A stretch of 64,000 nt of DNA, taken from contig CAVTVU010000003.1 of the NCBI GenBank assembly GCA_963738305.1, forward strand, positions 62,001 through 126,000, given 5' to 3'. The stretch's first letter is position 1. Each line of letters starts with the position of its first letter. A model generated the notes under the pieces. It was given only the letters and a program-made list of their open reading frames with translations. It ran no database searches and was not told the origin of the DNA. Both the position numbers and the translations under genes were made by a program. This stretch comes from JBBRHQ01 sp963738305 (GTDB lineage: Bacteria; Actinomycetota; Thermoleophilia; Solirubrobacterales; 70-9). This document shows positions 53,049 to 63,113 of the stretch, in pieces.

Positions 53049-54191
53049 GTGTGGTCGCTGAAGCGCCTGCTCGCGCTGGTCGGTTTCGTCCTCGTCTCCG
53101 CCGCCTCAAACGGCTCGGCGATCGCGGCTGGGCCGGATGTCAGGCTCGAGGCTGCGCTGGGCCATCTGGTCGAGGCGAAGCAGGGGCCGCCCGGAGCGAT
53201 CGCGATCGTCCAGCGCGGGCGACGCCGCAGCGTCTTTCGCGCCGGTGTCGCCGATCTCAACGCGCGCAGGCCGATGCGGGTCAACGACCACATGCGTCTC
53301 GCCAGCACCTCCAAGGCCTTCAACGGAGCGGTCGCAATGGCCTTGGTCAGCCGCAGCAGGCTGAAGCTCGGTGCGCGCCTCGGCGCGCTGCTGCCCGAGA
53401 CGCCGGACGCCTGGCGAATGGTGACGGTGCGCCAGATGCTCAACCACACCAGCGGAATACCCAGCTTCACCAAGAACGCCGGCTTCCTCGCGACCCTGGG
53501 CGCCAATCCGCATCGGATCTTCGATCCGGCCAGCCTGCTCGAGTTCGTCGCCGGCGACCCCCTCGAGTTCGAGCCCGGCTCGCGGTATGAGTACTCGAAC
53601 TCCGACAACATCGCCCTCGGGTTGATCGTCGCCAAGATCACCTCCGGAACCTATGAGCGGGCTCTTGAGCGCTTCGTCTCCGGGCAGCTGGGGCTGAAAC
53701 ACACCAGCCTGCCGCGCGGGTATCGGATGCCCAGGCCCTACATCCACGGCTACGAGGTCGCCCCCGGGCACAAGCCGGTCGACCTGAGCCAGGCCCTCAG
53801 CTCTTCGTCGGTCTGGGCGTCGGGAGGGATGGTCTCAACCCCGACCGAGCTCAATCGCTTCGCGCGGGCCTACGCCCGCGGTGCGTTGCTGACCCGGCAT
53901 GCACACCGGGCCCAGCTGCGATTCGTCAAGGGCGGCTCCGAGCCCCCGGGGCCCGGCGTTAACTCGGCCGGCCTCGGCATCTTCCGCTACCGGACCGCCT
54001 GCGGCACCGTCTACGGTCACACCGGCAACTACCCCGGATACACGCAGTTCTTCGCGGCGAGCCGCAGCGGCCGCCGCTCGGTGACGGTTTCCGTCAACAC
54101 CCAGCTGAGCCCCGACGCCGGTGCTGAGCATCTCTTCCGTGTGCTCCGTCGCGCGGACCGGCTGGCCGTCTGCGCAGCGTTGCGGCGTTGA
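53049..54191 (+). CDS. Secreted serine hydrolase (beta-lactamase / D-Ala-D-Ala carboxypeptidase family)
   Basis: A 380-residue exported enzyme with a signal peptide (LLALVGFVLVSAASNGSAIA) and the three penicillin-recognition motifs. S-x-x-K is LASTSKAFNG, Y-x-N is YEYSNSDNIALGLIVAKITS, and HTG is YGHTGNYPGYTQFF. This class C-like family includes DD-carboxypeptidases and esterases. All catalytic residues are present. GTG 53049 is the start. Its stop overlaps the TTG of the next gene (TTGA-type coupling at 54188). Substrate unknown; peptidoglycan is the natural guess. Confidence 0.88.
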   Translation: MWSLKRLLALVGFVLVSAASNGSAIAAGPDVRLEAALGHLVEAKQGPPGAIAIVQRGRRRSVFRAGVADLNARRPMRVNDHMRLASTSKAFNGAVAMALVSRSRLKLGARLGALLPETPDAWRMVTVRQMLNHTSGIPSFTKNAGFLATLGANPHRIFDPASLLEFVAGDPLEFEPGSRYEYSNSDNIALGLIVAKITSGTYERALERFVSGQLGLKHTSLPRGYRMPRPYIHGYEVAPGHKPVDLSQALSSSSVWASGGMVSTPTELNRFARAYARGALLTRHAHRAQLRFVKGGSEPPGPGVNSAGLGIFRYRTACGTVYGHTGNYPGYTQFFAASRSGRRSVTVSVNTQLSPDAGAEHLFRVLRRADRLAVCAALRR

Positions 54192-55012
54192 TTGCTTCAC
54201 TGGCCGCGCCCCTGGCCGAGGTCTCGATCAAGCTCGACGCCGGCAAGGGCAACCTAGGCGGGGCCGGGCAGCGCGCCGGACTGCTCCTCCTGCTGGGCTT
54301 CCTGCTCTCCTTCGGCTTCATCCGCATGAGCACGCGGCTGATGCGGAGTCCCAAGGTCCCGTGGTGGCCGGGCAGCGTCAAGCCCGGCGGCCTCCACATC
54401 CACCACCTCGTCTTCGGGATCGTCCTGATCATGCTGGCCGGGTTCCTCCAGTTCGCCCTGCGGCCCGACAGCCCCTGGCTGGAGATTTTCGCCGTGGCCT
54501 TCGGCGTCGGCTGCGGCCTGACGCTGGACGAGTTCGCGCTCTGGCTCCACCTCGAGGATGTCTACTGGTCCGAGGAGGGCAGGCGCTCGATCGACGCGAC
54601 GATCGTCGCCGCGATCATCGGGGGCGCTGTCGTCCTCGGCTTCGCCCCGCTCGGCGCCGGGGAGGACGACCCAACCGGCTCGATCATCACCGTCGTCCTG
54701 TCGGTCGCGATCGACCTCGCGCTCTGCATCGTGGCGCTGTTCAAGGGCAAGCTGTGGACCGGCCTGATCGGCTTCTTCATCCCGTTCATCTCCCTGGTCG
54801 GGGCGATCAGGGCGGCCAAGCCCGGTTCGCCCTGGGCCCGGCGCTTCTATGCGCCTGACAGCAAGCGGATGGCCAAGGCGCGGCGTCGGGCGAAGCGATC
54901 CGAACAGCGCTACCGGCGCTGGCAGGACCGGATCGGCGGCGCCCCGCACCTGTCGAGCCCGATGCCGTCGGCGGGCGAGGAGAAGGAGCCGGTCTCCGGC
55001 GAGGACCGCTAG
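54188..55012 (+). CDS. Integral membrane protein with HIHHL motif, unknown function
   Basis: TTG 54188 overlaps the serine hydrolase stop. The 274-residue protein has about six hydrophobic spans (LLLLLGFLLSFGFIRM, LHIHHLVFGIVLIMLAGFL, IFAVAFGVGCGLTLDEFALW, TIVAAIIGGAVVLGFAPL, ITVVLSVAIDLALCIVALF, LIGFFIPFISLVGAIRA). The motif GLHIHHLVFG with LTLDEFALWLHLEDVYW could bind metal through its His/Glu residues. The C-terminal 60 residues are basic and cytoplasmic. No family function is known to me. Coupling with an exported hydrolase suggests a cell-envelope role. It overlaps the convergent efeB gene by 4 bp. Confidence 0.72.
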   Translation: MIASLAAPLAEVSIKLDAGKGNLGGAGQRAGLLLLLGFLLSFGFIRMSTRLMRSPKVPWWPGSVKPGGLHIHHLVFGIVLIMLAGFLQFALRPDSPWLEIFAVAFGVGCGLTLDEFALWLHLEDVYWSEEGRRSIDATIVAAIIGGAVVLGFAPLGAGEDDPTGSIITVVLSVAIDLALCIVALFKGKLWTGLIGFFIPFISLVGAIRAAKPGSPWARRFYAPDSKRMAKARRRAKRSEQRYRRWQDRIGGAPHLSSPMPSAGEEKEPVSGEDR

Positions 55013-56253
55013 GCCGAGCGCAGCAGCGGCTCGCCCACGTAGCCGCCGGGGCGGGCGCCGGGGGGGATCGCGAAGAGCGCGCTGCTGACGTGGCGGATGT
55101 ACTCATTGAGCGCGTCGTTTCGGCCCAGCCGCCGCTGGATCGCGACGAACTGCTTGGCCGGGTCGCGCTGGAAGCAGATGAAGAACAGTCCCGCGTCCAG
55201 CTCGCCGAGGCGCTCGTCGACCCCGTCGGTGAACGAATACCCGCGGCGCAGGATCCGCTCGCCGCCGTTGAAGGAGGCGGATGCCAGGCGAACGTGGGAG
55301 TCGGCGGGGATCACCGGCCGGCCCCCCTTCTCGGCTTCGAGGTGGAGCGGGTCGAACTCTTCCTGCTCGCCGAGCGGGGCGCCGTTGTACTTGCTGCGCC
55401 CGATCGTCTGCTCCTGGTCGCCCAGGGAGGAGCGGTCCCAGATCTCCAGCAGCATGCGGATCCGGCGAGCCACCATGAAGGAGCCGCCGCGCATCCACAC
55501 GGCACCCTCGGAGCCGACCCAGACGTGGCGCCTCAGCGCCTCGGTGTCCTCGGCGACGATGTTGGCCGTGCCGTCCTTGAAGCCCATCAGGTTTCGGGGC
55601 GTGTCCTGCTCGCGGCTGGTCGAGGCGGTGCGCCCAAAGCCGAGCTGCGACCAGCGCATGACCACCAGCCCGCGGCCGATCCGCGCCAGGTTGCGGACCG
55701 CGTGAAAGGCCACCTGCGGGTCGTCCGAGCAGGCCTGCACGCAGAGGTCGCCGCCGCTGGTCGCAGGATCCAGCTCGTCGCCGGGGAGCGGCGGGATCGG
55801 CCGCAGCGCCGCCGGCCTGCTCCGGCGCAGGCCGAAGCGGTCCTCCTCCTCGCGCTCGAAGACGTCCGGGCCGAAGCCGAACGTCACGGTCAGCCGCGAG
55901 GGCAGCAGGCCGACCGTCTCCCCGGTGTCGTCGGGCGGCGCCAGCTGCTGGCGTTTGTCGTCCCCGATCAGGTCGCCCGCGGTCATCTCCGCGGCGGCCG
56001 CAGACCAGGCGCGCATCAGCTCGCGCAGGTCGGAGGGGCGATCGGTGGTCAGGTCGAAGGCGGCGAAGTGGAGGCGGTCCTGCTGCGGGGTAGCGATCCC
56101 GGCTTGGTGGTCGCCGTGGAAGGGCGCTGTGCCTGTGCCGTCGGCGGTGTCGGCGCTCCCGCGCCCGGCCGCGTACCCGGCCCCGCCGAGGGCGATCCCC
56201 GCCCCCGTCGCTCCCCCGGTGGCGAGGAGCTGGCGGCGGGTCAGCGGGCTCAT
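55009..56253 (-). CDS. efeB: Dyp-type peroxidase EfeB (deferrochelatase)
   Basis: The 414-residue protein begins with a twin-arginine signal (TRRQLLATGGATGAGIALGG). It has the Dyp motif LMGFKDGTANIVAED, containing the distal aspartate (GxxDG-type), the region VWMRGGSFMVARRIRMLLEI and the C-terminal LFFICFQRDPAKQFVAIQRR. EfeB is exported by Tat and promotes iron release or oxidation for EfeU. It is the third gene of an efeUOB operon: its ATG overlaps the efeO stop (ATGA). The heme-ligand histidine is probably H in DSHVRLAS. Length is normal for the family. Confidence 0.93.
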   Translation of the reverse strand: MSPLTRRQLLATGGATGAGIALGGAGYAAGRGSADTADGTGTAPFHGDHQAGIATPQQDRLHFAAFDLTTDRPSDLRELMRAWSAAAAEMTAGDLIGDDKRQQLAPPDDTGETVGLLPSRLTVTFGFGPDVFEREEEDRFGLRRSRPAALRPIPPLPGDELDPATSGGDLCVQACSDDPQVAFHAVRNLARIGRGLVVMRWSQLGFGRTASTSREQDTPRNLMGFKDGTANIVAEDTEALRRHVWVGSEGAVWMRGGSFMVARRIRMLLEIWDRSSLGDQEQTIGRSKYNGAPLGEQEEFDPLHLEAEKGGRPVIPADSHVRLASASFNGGERILRRGYSFTDGVDERLGELDAGLFFICFQRDPAKQFVAIQRRLGRNDALNEYIRHVSSALFAIPPGARPGGYVGEPLLRSA

Positions 56254-57362
56254 CGGACTGTCTGGGCCGGGACCTGGGAGAGCGGTTCTGCCAGCGCATC
56301 GATCCGGCGGGCCAGCTTGCGGGTGTCGGCCTTGCTCAGCGTCTCGTAGGAGACGAAGTCGCTGCCGTGCCCGTAGGGCTCGAGGTCGCTGTAAACGTCG
56401 GCGAAGCGGGCCTCGATCTCCCTGGCCAGCGCCGGGTCGCGCTTGACGAGGATGGGCCGGACCGAGTCGTAGGCGGCCTTGGCTCCGTCGACGTTGGCCT
56501 CGAAGTCGACCAGGTCGGTGTGCGAGTAGCGCTCCTCCTCGCCGGTGATCTTCGAGGCCGAGACCTCGCCAAGCAACTCGTTGGCGCCGTTGGCGATCTG
56601 CGCGGCCTGAAGCTTGACCGTCTTCACCTTGGTGTTGAGGCGCTGCACGTCGGCGAGCAGTGTGCGGGCGACGGGCGCCATCCCCGCAGCGGTCCCCTTG
56701 ACCCAGAGCGCCTGCTCGATCTTGTGGAAGCCGCCCCAGGCCTTCGCCGGCACGTCGCCCTGGCGGGCGTCGATCTCGGGGTCGAGCGCGCCGAAGGACT
56801 CGGCGACCGGCTCGATGCGCTCGTAGGGAATGCGGGCCGGCGCGTAGAGGGCCTTTGCGCGGGCCACGTCGCCGGCGATCACGGCGGCGACGAAGGGCTT
56901 GGTCTTCGTTACCAGGTCGGCGGTGTTTCGCTCGACGTATTCGCGGTAGTCGGCGACTGCCTTCCTCAGCTCGGGGTCTTCGGCGGTCGCGGAGGATCCG
57001 GTGACGGTCAGCTGCCCGCGCTCCTGATCGCCGCCGGGGCAGTACATCGTGTAGGTGCCCGGGTCGAGGGTCAGCGAGAAGCTGCCGGTCAGCCCCTCGG
57101 AGAGGTTCTCCTTCTCCCCGAGGATCGTGTCCCCGTCGAGCACCTCGAACTCGGTCACCGCCGAGGTGCCGGCGTTCTCGACCTCGAAGGTGACGGGCCC
57201 GGCGGGGAGCTTGGCGCCATGCGGGTCGCAGCCCCCGTCGGTCAGCTTGACCGAGAAGGTCTTGGCACCCTTGGGTGCGTTGTCCGAGGAGCCGCAACCT
57301 GCCCCGAGCAGAGCGCCGCCCCCCAGCATCACCAGGGTGAGGAAGCGGAGAGGCCGGCTCAA
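56250..57362 (-). CDS. efeO: Iron-uptake lipoprotein EfeO (cupredoxin plus imelysin domains)
   Basis: A 370-residue lipoprotein. The signal peptide ends in lipobox ALLGAGC. A cupredoxin domain (residues about 35-130) has TEFEVLDGDTILGEKENLSE and YTMYCPGGDQERGQLTV, containing the Cys ligand. An M75/imelysin domain follows, with the HxxE iron motif GGFHKIEQALWVKGTAAG. EfeO delivers iron to EfeU. TTG 57362 overlaps the efeU stop (TTGA), and its own stop overlaps efeB. Order U-O-B, with overlaps of 4 bp each, confirms the operon. The lipoprotein attachment fits a Gram-positive-type envelope. Confidence 0.94.
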   Translation of the reverse strand: MSRPLRFLTLVMLGGGALLGAGCGSSDNAPKGAKTFSVKLTDGGCDPHGAKLPAGPVTFEVENAGTSAVTEFEVLDGDTILGEKENLSEGLTGSFSLTLDPGTYTMYCPGGDQERGQLTVTGSSATAEDPELRKAVADYREYVERNTADLVTKTKPFVAAVIAGDVARAKALYAPARIPYERIEPVAESFGALDPEIDARQGDVPAKAWGGFHKIEQALWVKGTAAGMAPVARTLLADVQRLNTKVKTVKLQAAQIANGANELLGEVSASKITGEEERYSHTDLVDFEANVDGAKAAYDSVRPILVKRDPALAREIEARFADVYSDLEPYGHGSDFVSYETLSKADTRKLARRIDALAEPLSQVPAQTVR

Positions 57363-58219
57363 GCGGGATTCTCCGCCGGCAGTTGCGAGGGGGTCCGGGC
57401 CGGGCTCCGCCGCAGGCGGAGGCGATCCGGCCACAGCACGTAGATCGCCATCGGCAGCGCGTAGAGCAGGTAGATCATCGTCTCGCCAACCGTCGGCTTC
57501 GGCTGCAGGCCGAGCATCCCGGTGAGCAGCGAGCCCGAGATCGTCCCCGGCTGCACCAGCCAGGAGAGGTCGACCGCCTGGCCTTGGAGCTGGTTGAACC
57601 AGCCCGCCTCGTGCGCGGTGTGCAGCGAGACGGAGAGCAGGCCGGCGGCGACGAAGACGAGAACGAGCCCGGTGACCCGGAAGAAGCGCGAGAGGTTGAT
57701 TCGCACCCCGCCCCGGTAGAGGCCGATCCCGATCGCGACCGCGAGCAGGACGCCGATCACGGCCCCGGCCCCGGCGGCGGTGGTGTCGGTGGCGTCCTGA
57801 AAGGCGGCCAGCATGAAGACCGAGGTCTCAAGTCCCTCGCGGAGGACGGCGAGGAAGGCCATCCCCACCAAGGCGAGGGTCGAGCCGGCCATCAGCGCCT
57901 CGGCGGCGCTGCCCTCCAGCGAGGAGCGGATGGTGCGGGCGTGGCGGCGCATCCAGACGACCATGTAGGTGACGGCCCCCACGGCGATCACGCCGATCAC
58001 CGTTTCCAGCGCCTCCTGCTCGCGCTGCGGCAGCTCTTGGCCGACGATCCTCAGGATGATCGCCGCCCCCACGCAGAGCACGATTGCGACGGCGACGCCG
58101 AACCACATCTGGCGGAGCGCGTCGCTGCGCCCCTCCTTGACCAGGAATGCTGCGATGATGCCGACGATCAGGGCTGCCTCGACGCCCTCGCGCAGGCCGA
58201 TGACGAGGGTCGGGATCAC
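57359..58219 (-). CDS. efeU: Iron permease EfeU / FTR1 family
   Basis: A 286-residue membrane protein with about seven spans and two REGxE iron motifs: IGLREGVEAALIVGIIAAFL in span 1 and LAVLREGLETSVFMLAAFQD in span 4. These are the hallmark of the Ftr1/EfeU family, which imports iron. GTG 58219 is the first start. It heads the efeUOB operon, and a 9+9 bp palindrome of iron-box type sits 40 bp upstream, so iron repression by an IdeR/DtxR-like protein is likely. All three genes overlap. Confidence 0.94.
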   Translation of the reverse strand: MIPTLVIGLREGVEAALIVGIIAAFLVKEGRSDALRQMWFGVAVAIVLCVGAAIILRIVGQELPQREQEALETVIGVIAVGAVTYMVVWMRRHARTIRSSLEGSAAEALMAGSTLALVGMAFLAVLREGLETSVFMLAAFQDATDTTAAGAGAVIGVLLAVAIGIGLYRGGVRINLSRFFRVTGLVLVFVAAGLLSVSLHTAHEAGWFNQLQGQAVDLSWLVQPGTISGSLLTGMLGLQPKPTVGETMIYLLYALPMAIYVLWPDRLRLRRSPARTPSQLPAENPA

Positions 58220-58258
58220 TTGGCGGCGTGGCTCTTTCGGCGGTTCATCCTTGGTCCT

Positions 58259-58278
58259 TAATTAGGGGTCCCTAATTA
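58259..58278. promoter_or_regulatory. Iron-box-like palindrome upstream of efeU
   Basis: TAATTAGGGGTCCCTAATTA has perfect 9 bp inverted arms (TAATTAGGG/CCCTAATTA) around a GT centre. The TTAGG...CCTAA core resembles the DtxR/IdeR consensus (TTAGG-TTAGGCTAACCTAA style). It lies 40 bp before the efeU start. The repressor gene is not in the window. Confidence 0.65.
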
Positions 58279-58389
58279 GGCCAGCCGAAACCGTAGCACG
58301 GCGCTAGGGATTGCGGGAGATCGGATTTCGGCCAGTTTTCGGGCCGCCCCGCCCCGCCGCGGCCGAGCCCTGCTTGGCAGACTTGACCG

Positions 58390-59388
<999 letters not shown>

Positions 59389-59436
59389 CCCGCTGCGCCG
59401 GGCGGCCAGCTGCAAGGCTGCTGCCGAGTCGTCAAT

Positions 59437-59457
59437 TTCCTCTCATAGTGAGAGGAA
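59437..59457 (+). terminator. Perfect inverted repeat after rlmN
   Basis: TTCCTCTCA-TAG-TGAGAGGAA is a perfect 9 bp stem with a 3-base loop, 48 bp past the rlmN stop. GCCGAG upstream and CTCGC downstream echo the outer arms of the dispersed hairpin family, so it may be a diverged member. Confidence 0.5.
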
Positions 59458-59526
59458 CTTGCACTCTCGCGGAGATGGAGCCGCTTCCCTCTCGGCCGGC
59501 GGCCGATGGGTAGGATCGCCCCGCCA

Positions 59527-60054
59527 ATGAGGACCGCCTTCGCTCTCACTGCAATTCTTTCGACGGGGCTGGCGCTGCCGGGCTGCGGCTCCGACTCAAA
59601 CGACACGGTGACGGTGCAAAACACCGTCACCGAGCGGACGGTGACCGAGGAGCAGACGACCACCGCGACCACCGGTGCGACTGCCACGACCCCTCCCGGC
59701 CCGGTGGAGACGTTTTCCAGCTTCCGCTCGCCGACCGGGAACATCGGCTGTGTGATGGGGTCAGGCTCGGTGCGCTGCGACCTCTCCGAGCGCGACTGGT
59801 CCCCGCCTCCGTCGCCCCCTGGCTGCAACCTCGACTACGGCCAGGGAGCGGAGGTTTCGACGGCGGGTGGGCACGGGCATCTCGTCTGCGCCGGCGACAC
59901 AGCCCTGAATCCGTCGGCTCCAGCCCTCGCATACGGCCGAGTCACGGCACGGGGCGGCCTGCACTGCCTCAGCCGAGAGACGGGAATGACCTGCACCGAC
60001 ACCGCCACCGACCACGGTTTCTTCATCTCGCGCCAGAGCTACCGCCTCTTCTGA
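59527..60054 (+). CDS. DUF6636 domain lipoprotein
   Basis: The 175-residue protein starts at ATG 59527 with a lipoprotein signal (ALTAILSTGLALPGC); the in-frame ATG at 59506 lacks an advantage. A threonine-rich linker (NTVTERTVTEEQTTTATTGA) follows. The domain then shows FRSPTGNIGCVMGSGSVRCD, LSERDWSPPPSPPGCNLDYG and GHLVCAGDTALNP, ending GFFISRQSYRLF. This pattern of paired cysteines is the DUF6636 family, secreted or lipid-anchored in actinobacteria, of unknown function. It is convergent with the deazaflavin oxidoreductase gene across a hairpin. Confidence 0.85.
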   Translation: MRTAFALTAILSTGLALPGCGSDSNDTVTVQNTVTERTVTEEQTTTATTGATATTPPGPVETFSSFRSPTGNIGCVMGSGSVRCDLSERDWSPPPSPPGCNLDYGQGAEVSTAGGHGHLVCAGDTALNPSAPALAYGRVTARGGLHCLSRETGMTCTDTATDHGFFISRQSYRLF

Positions 60055-60073
60055 CGTCCCTGCCGACCAGTCC

Positions 60074-60132
60074 CCGCTGCCGAGACGTCAATAAGTCACC
60101 TCATTGGTGACTCGGATACGTCTCGCCAGCGG
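60074..60132. repeat. Dispersed intergenic hairpin, copy 3 (core inverted)
   Basis: CCGCTGCCGAGACGT (60074-60088) pairs with ACGTCTCGCCAGCGG (60118-60132), one mismatch. The core is GTCACC-TCATT-GGTGAC, the reverse complement of the ACACC-AATGA-GGTGT core in copies 1 and 2. It lies between two convergent genes, as in copy 2. Confidence 0.72.
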
Positions 60133-60134
60133 CT

Positions 60135-60623
60135 TCAGCGGGGTTCTAAGGCGATCACCGGGATCAGGCGGTCGCCGGCCCGCTTCTCGTAGACGCTGAA
60201 CCCGGGGTAGGTGCGGTTGACCAGGCGCCAGGCCCGCGCCCGCTCCTCACCGCTCAACTCGCGCGCCCGGTAGGGGCGAGTCTCACCGCCGGTCAGGAAG
60301 GTGACGTCCGGGTTGGCCATCACGTTGCGGTACCACGCCGGGTGTCGCACGTCGCCGCCCCGCGAGGCGACGATCAGCACGTTCTGGCCGTCGATCGTGT
60401 GGACCAGCGGCGTCTCGCGCTCGATTCCGCTCTTCGCCCCGCGCACCCGCAGGACCCCGACCCGCCCGAAGCCGGCGGTGCTGAAGCGGCCGTCGCTGAT
60501 CCTCATCAGCGGCCGGTCGAGGTGGGGGGCAAGGTTGACGTAGAACCAGGAGCCCGGCCGCGAGGAGGCGACGGCAATGATCGCCGTCTCGAAGCGGCTG
60601 CGCTCCGGGTCGGGCTCAGCCAT
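60135..60623 (-). CDS. Deazaflavin (F420)-dependent nitroreductase family protein
   Basis: A 162-residue split-barrel protein of the DDN family. It has NLAPHLDRPLMRISDGRFST, LRVRGAKSGIERETPLVHTI, NVLIVASRGGDVRHPAWYRN and a C-terminal YEKRAGDRLIPVIALE. The R-G-x-K-S-G-x-x-R-x-T-P-L and the RHPAWYxN motif bind the F420 deazaflavin in mycobacterial homologs. It reduces nitro compounds, quinones or fatty substrates at the membrane; the substrate is unknown. ATG 60623 overlaps the end of zwf, so both are co-transcribed. It implies F420 cofactor in this organism. Confidence 0.88.
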   Translation of the reverse strand: MAEPDPERSRFETAIIAVASSRPGSWFYVNLAPHLDRPLMRISDGRFSTAGFGRVGVLRVRGAKSGIERETPLVHTIDGQNVLIVASRGGDVRHPAWYRNVMANPDVTFLTGGETRPYRARELSGEERARAWRLVNRTYPGFSVYEKRAGDRLIPVIALEPR

Positions 60624-62033
60624 CGTCCGGGCCGGGCATCCACGGCTCGTGCCAGTCGCAGACGCCGCGGGTCAGCTTCGAGGCCTCCTCGGGCCCCCAG
60701 GTGCCCGGCTCATAGGGGATCACCGGCCCCGGCTTGTCGAGCAGCGGCTGCACAACCCTCCAGGTCTCCTCGATCCCGTCGCTGCGGGTGAATAGATCGG
60801 CTCGGCCGCGGATCGCGTCGTCGAGCAGGCGCTCGTAGGGCTCGGGGTCCTCGCCGGGCGCTCTTCTCGAACAGCACCTTCAGGTCGGCGGCCTCGAATG
60901 CCTCCTTGCCCGCCTGCTTCATCAGGAAGCGGATTCGCGCCCCCGGGGTCGGGTCGATGCGGATCGCGAGCTGGTTGGGCTCGGGGATCCTGCCGGTGCC
61001 GACCCCGAGGCGCGGCGGGCGCTTGAACACGACCTGGATCTCGGTCGCCTTCACAGGCAGCTTCTTGCCCGCCCGGATGAAGAAGGGGACCCCGCTCCAG
61101 CGCCAGTTGTCGATCTCCAGCTCCAGCGCCACGAAGGTCTCGGTCTTCGAGTCCTTCGCGACGCCGTCGATCTCGAGGTAGCCGTCGTACTGGCCGCGGA
61201 TGTAGCGCTCCGGGTCGGCGGGGCGCATCGCCTTGAACAGCTCCAGCTTCTTGTCGCGGATCGAGTCCTTCTGGTTGCCCGCCGGCGGCTCCATCGCGAC
61301 CAGCCCGAGCATCTGCAGGGCGTGGTTCTGGATCACGTCGCGCAGCGTGCCGACCGGGTCGTAGAAGCGGCCGCGGTCCTCGACCCCGAAGCTCTCGGCC
61401 AGGGTCATCTGCACGTGGGAGACGAACTGGCGGTTCCAGACCGGCTCGAGGATCGAGTTGGCGAAGCGGAGGTAGGTGATGTCCATCACCGGCTCCTTGC
61501 CGAGGTAGTGATCGATCCGGTAGATCTGGTCCTCGCGCAGGATCTCCAGCAGCTCGGCCTCCAGCGCCTTGGCCGAGTCGAGGTCGTGGCCGAAGGGCTT
61601 CTCGATCACCACCCGGGCGTTCTCGGTCACCCCGGCCTTGCCCAGGGCGCGGACGACGTCGGCGAACAGCGAGGGCGGTATCTCGAGGTAGAAGACCGGC
61701 TGCTCGTGGTCGGCGACGGCCTCCTTGACCTTCTCGAACGTCTTCGCGTCGGAGTAGTCGCCGCCGACGTAACGCAGCCGCTTGGCGAGGCGGGCGAAGA
61801 CGTCACTCGTCGGGGTCCTCGACGCTGGTCGAGACCGACTCGCGCACGTGGTTGACGAGGTCCTCCTGGCTCCAATCGTTGCGGGCGACGCCGACGATCG
61901 TGAAGTTCAGCTCACCGCGGGCCTCGAGCCGGTAGAGCGCCCGGAAGGTCATCTTCTTGGCGAGGTCGCCGGTGATCCCGAAGATGACGAGGACGTCGGC
62001 CGCGCCGGTCGGGCGCTTCTTCTTCGCTGCCAT
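60616..62033 (-). CDS. zwf: Glucose-6-phosphate 1-dehydrogenase (frameshifted)
   Basis: The N-terminal piece has the NADP motif LVIFGITGDLAKKMTFRALY and ends near 61803. The frame changes and resumes FARLAKRLRYVGGDYSDAKT, FYLEIPPSLFADVVRALGKA and the active-site block VVIEKPFGHDL, then IYRIDHYLGKEPVMDITYLR (catalytic His, Lys). A second break near 60862 leads to the C-terminal RLLDDAIRGRADLFTRSDGI. Restored length is about 470 residues, normal. It makes 6-phosphogluconolactone and NADPH. Its partners gnd and pgl are divergent, 60 bp away. ATG 62033 is the start. The breaks look like indel errors. Confidence 0.88.
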
Positions 62034-62093
62034 CGCCGCGGAGGCTATCCGTTCGGGCATAGGATCAGGTCCCGCAATCGAGGAAGGGGTCGC

Positions 62094-63111
62094 ATGGAAC
62101 TTGGAATGGTCGGGCTGGGCCGGATGGGCGCCAACATCGTGCGCCGCCTGATGCGCGACGGGCACACCTGCGTCGTCTACGACGTCAACCCTGAGTCGAT
62201 CAAGGAACTGGCCGGCGAGGGCGCGGTCGGTGCGGCATTCGCTCCAGGACCTCGCCTCGAAGATGACCGCTCCCCGCGCGGTCTGGGTGATGGTCCCGGC
62301 AGGCGAGATCACCGATAAGACGATCCACGCAGTCGCCGAGGCGCTGGAGTCCGGCGACGCGATGATCGACGGCGGCAACTCCTATTACCGCGACGACATG
62401 CGCCACGCCGTCGAGCTGGCAGAGCGGGGGATCGACTTCATCGATTGCGGCACCAGCGGCGGCGTATTCGGCCTCGAGCGAGGCTACTGCCTGATGATCG
62501 GCGGGCCGGACTCGGCGGTCGAACGGCTCGACCCGATCTTCGCCACGGTCGCGCCGGGGGTCGATTCGGCCGAGCGCACTCCGGGGCGGAGCGGCGACCC
62601 CGGCCCGGCCGAGAACGGCTACCTGCACTGTGGGCCGAGCGGCGCCGGGCACTTCGTGAAGATGGTCCACAACGGGATCGAGTACGGGATCATGGCGGCC
62701 TACGCCGAGGGGCTGAACGTGCTGCGGAACGCCAACGCCGGCAAGGCGGAGCGGACCGCGGACGCCGAGACTGCGCCGCTCGAGCAACCCCAGTACTACC
62801 AGTACGACATCGACATCCCCGAGGTCGCCGAGGTCTGGCGGCGGGGCAGCGTTGTCGGGTCCTGGCTGCTCGACCTGACAGCGGCGGCGCTGCAGGAATC
62901 CCCCGACCTGGCCGAGTTCTCCGGGCGGGTCTCGGACTCGGGCGAGGGGCGCTGGACGACGATCGCGGCGATCGAGGAGGGGGTGCCGGCGCCGGTGCTG
63001 ACGGCAGCGCTCAACGAGCGCTTCTCCTCGCGAAACCTCGACGAGTTCGGCGACAAGGTCCTCTCCGCGATGCGCAAGCAATTCGGCGGCCACGACGAGA
63101 AGAAGGCGTAG
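62094..63111 (+). CDS. gnd: 6-phosphogluconate dehydrogenase, decarboxylating (frameshifted)
   Basis: The ATG at 62094 (GGAAGGGG upstream) gives the NAD(P)-binding MELGMVGLGRMGANIVRRLM with VVYDVNPESIKELAGEGAVG. One indel near 62236 moves the frame to SLQDLASKMTAPRAVWVMVP, then GGNSYYRDDMRHAVELAERG and the substrate motif GPSGAGHFVKMVHNGIEYGI (catalytic Lys-His-Asn). Restored length of about 340 residues identifies the short GndA-like class, not the 470-residue type. It produces ribulose 5-phosphate, CO2 and NADPH. pgl starts 2 bp after its stop. Confidence 0.92.
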
Positions 63112-63113
63112 CG

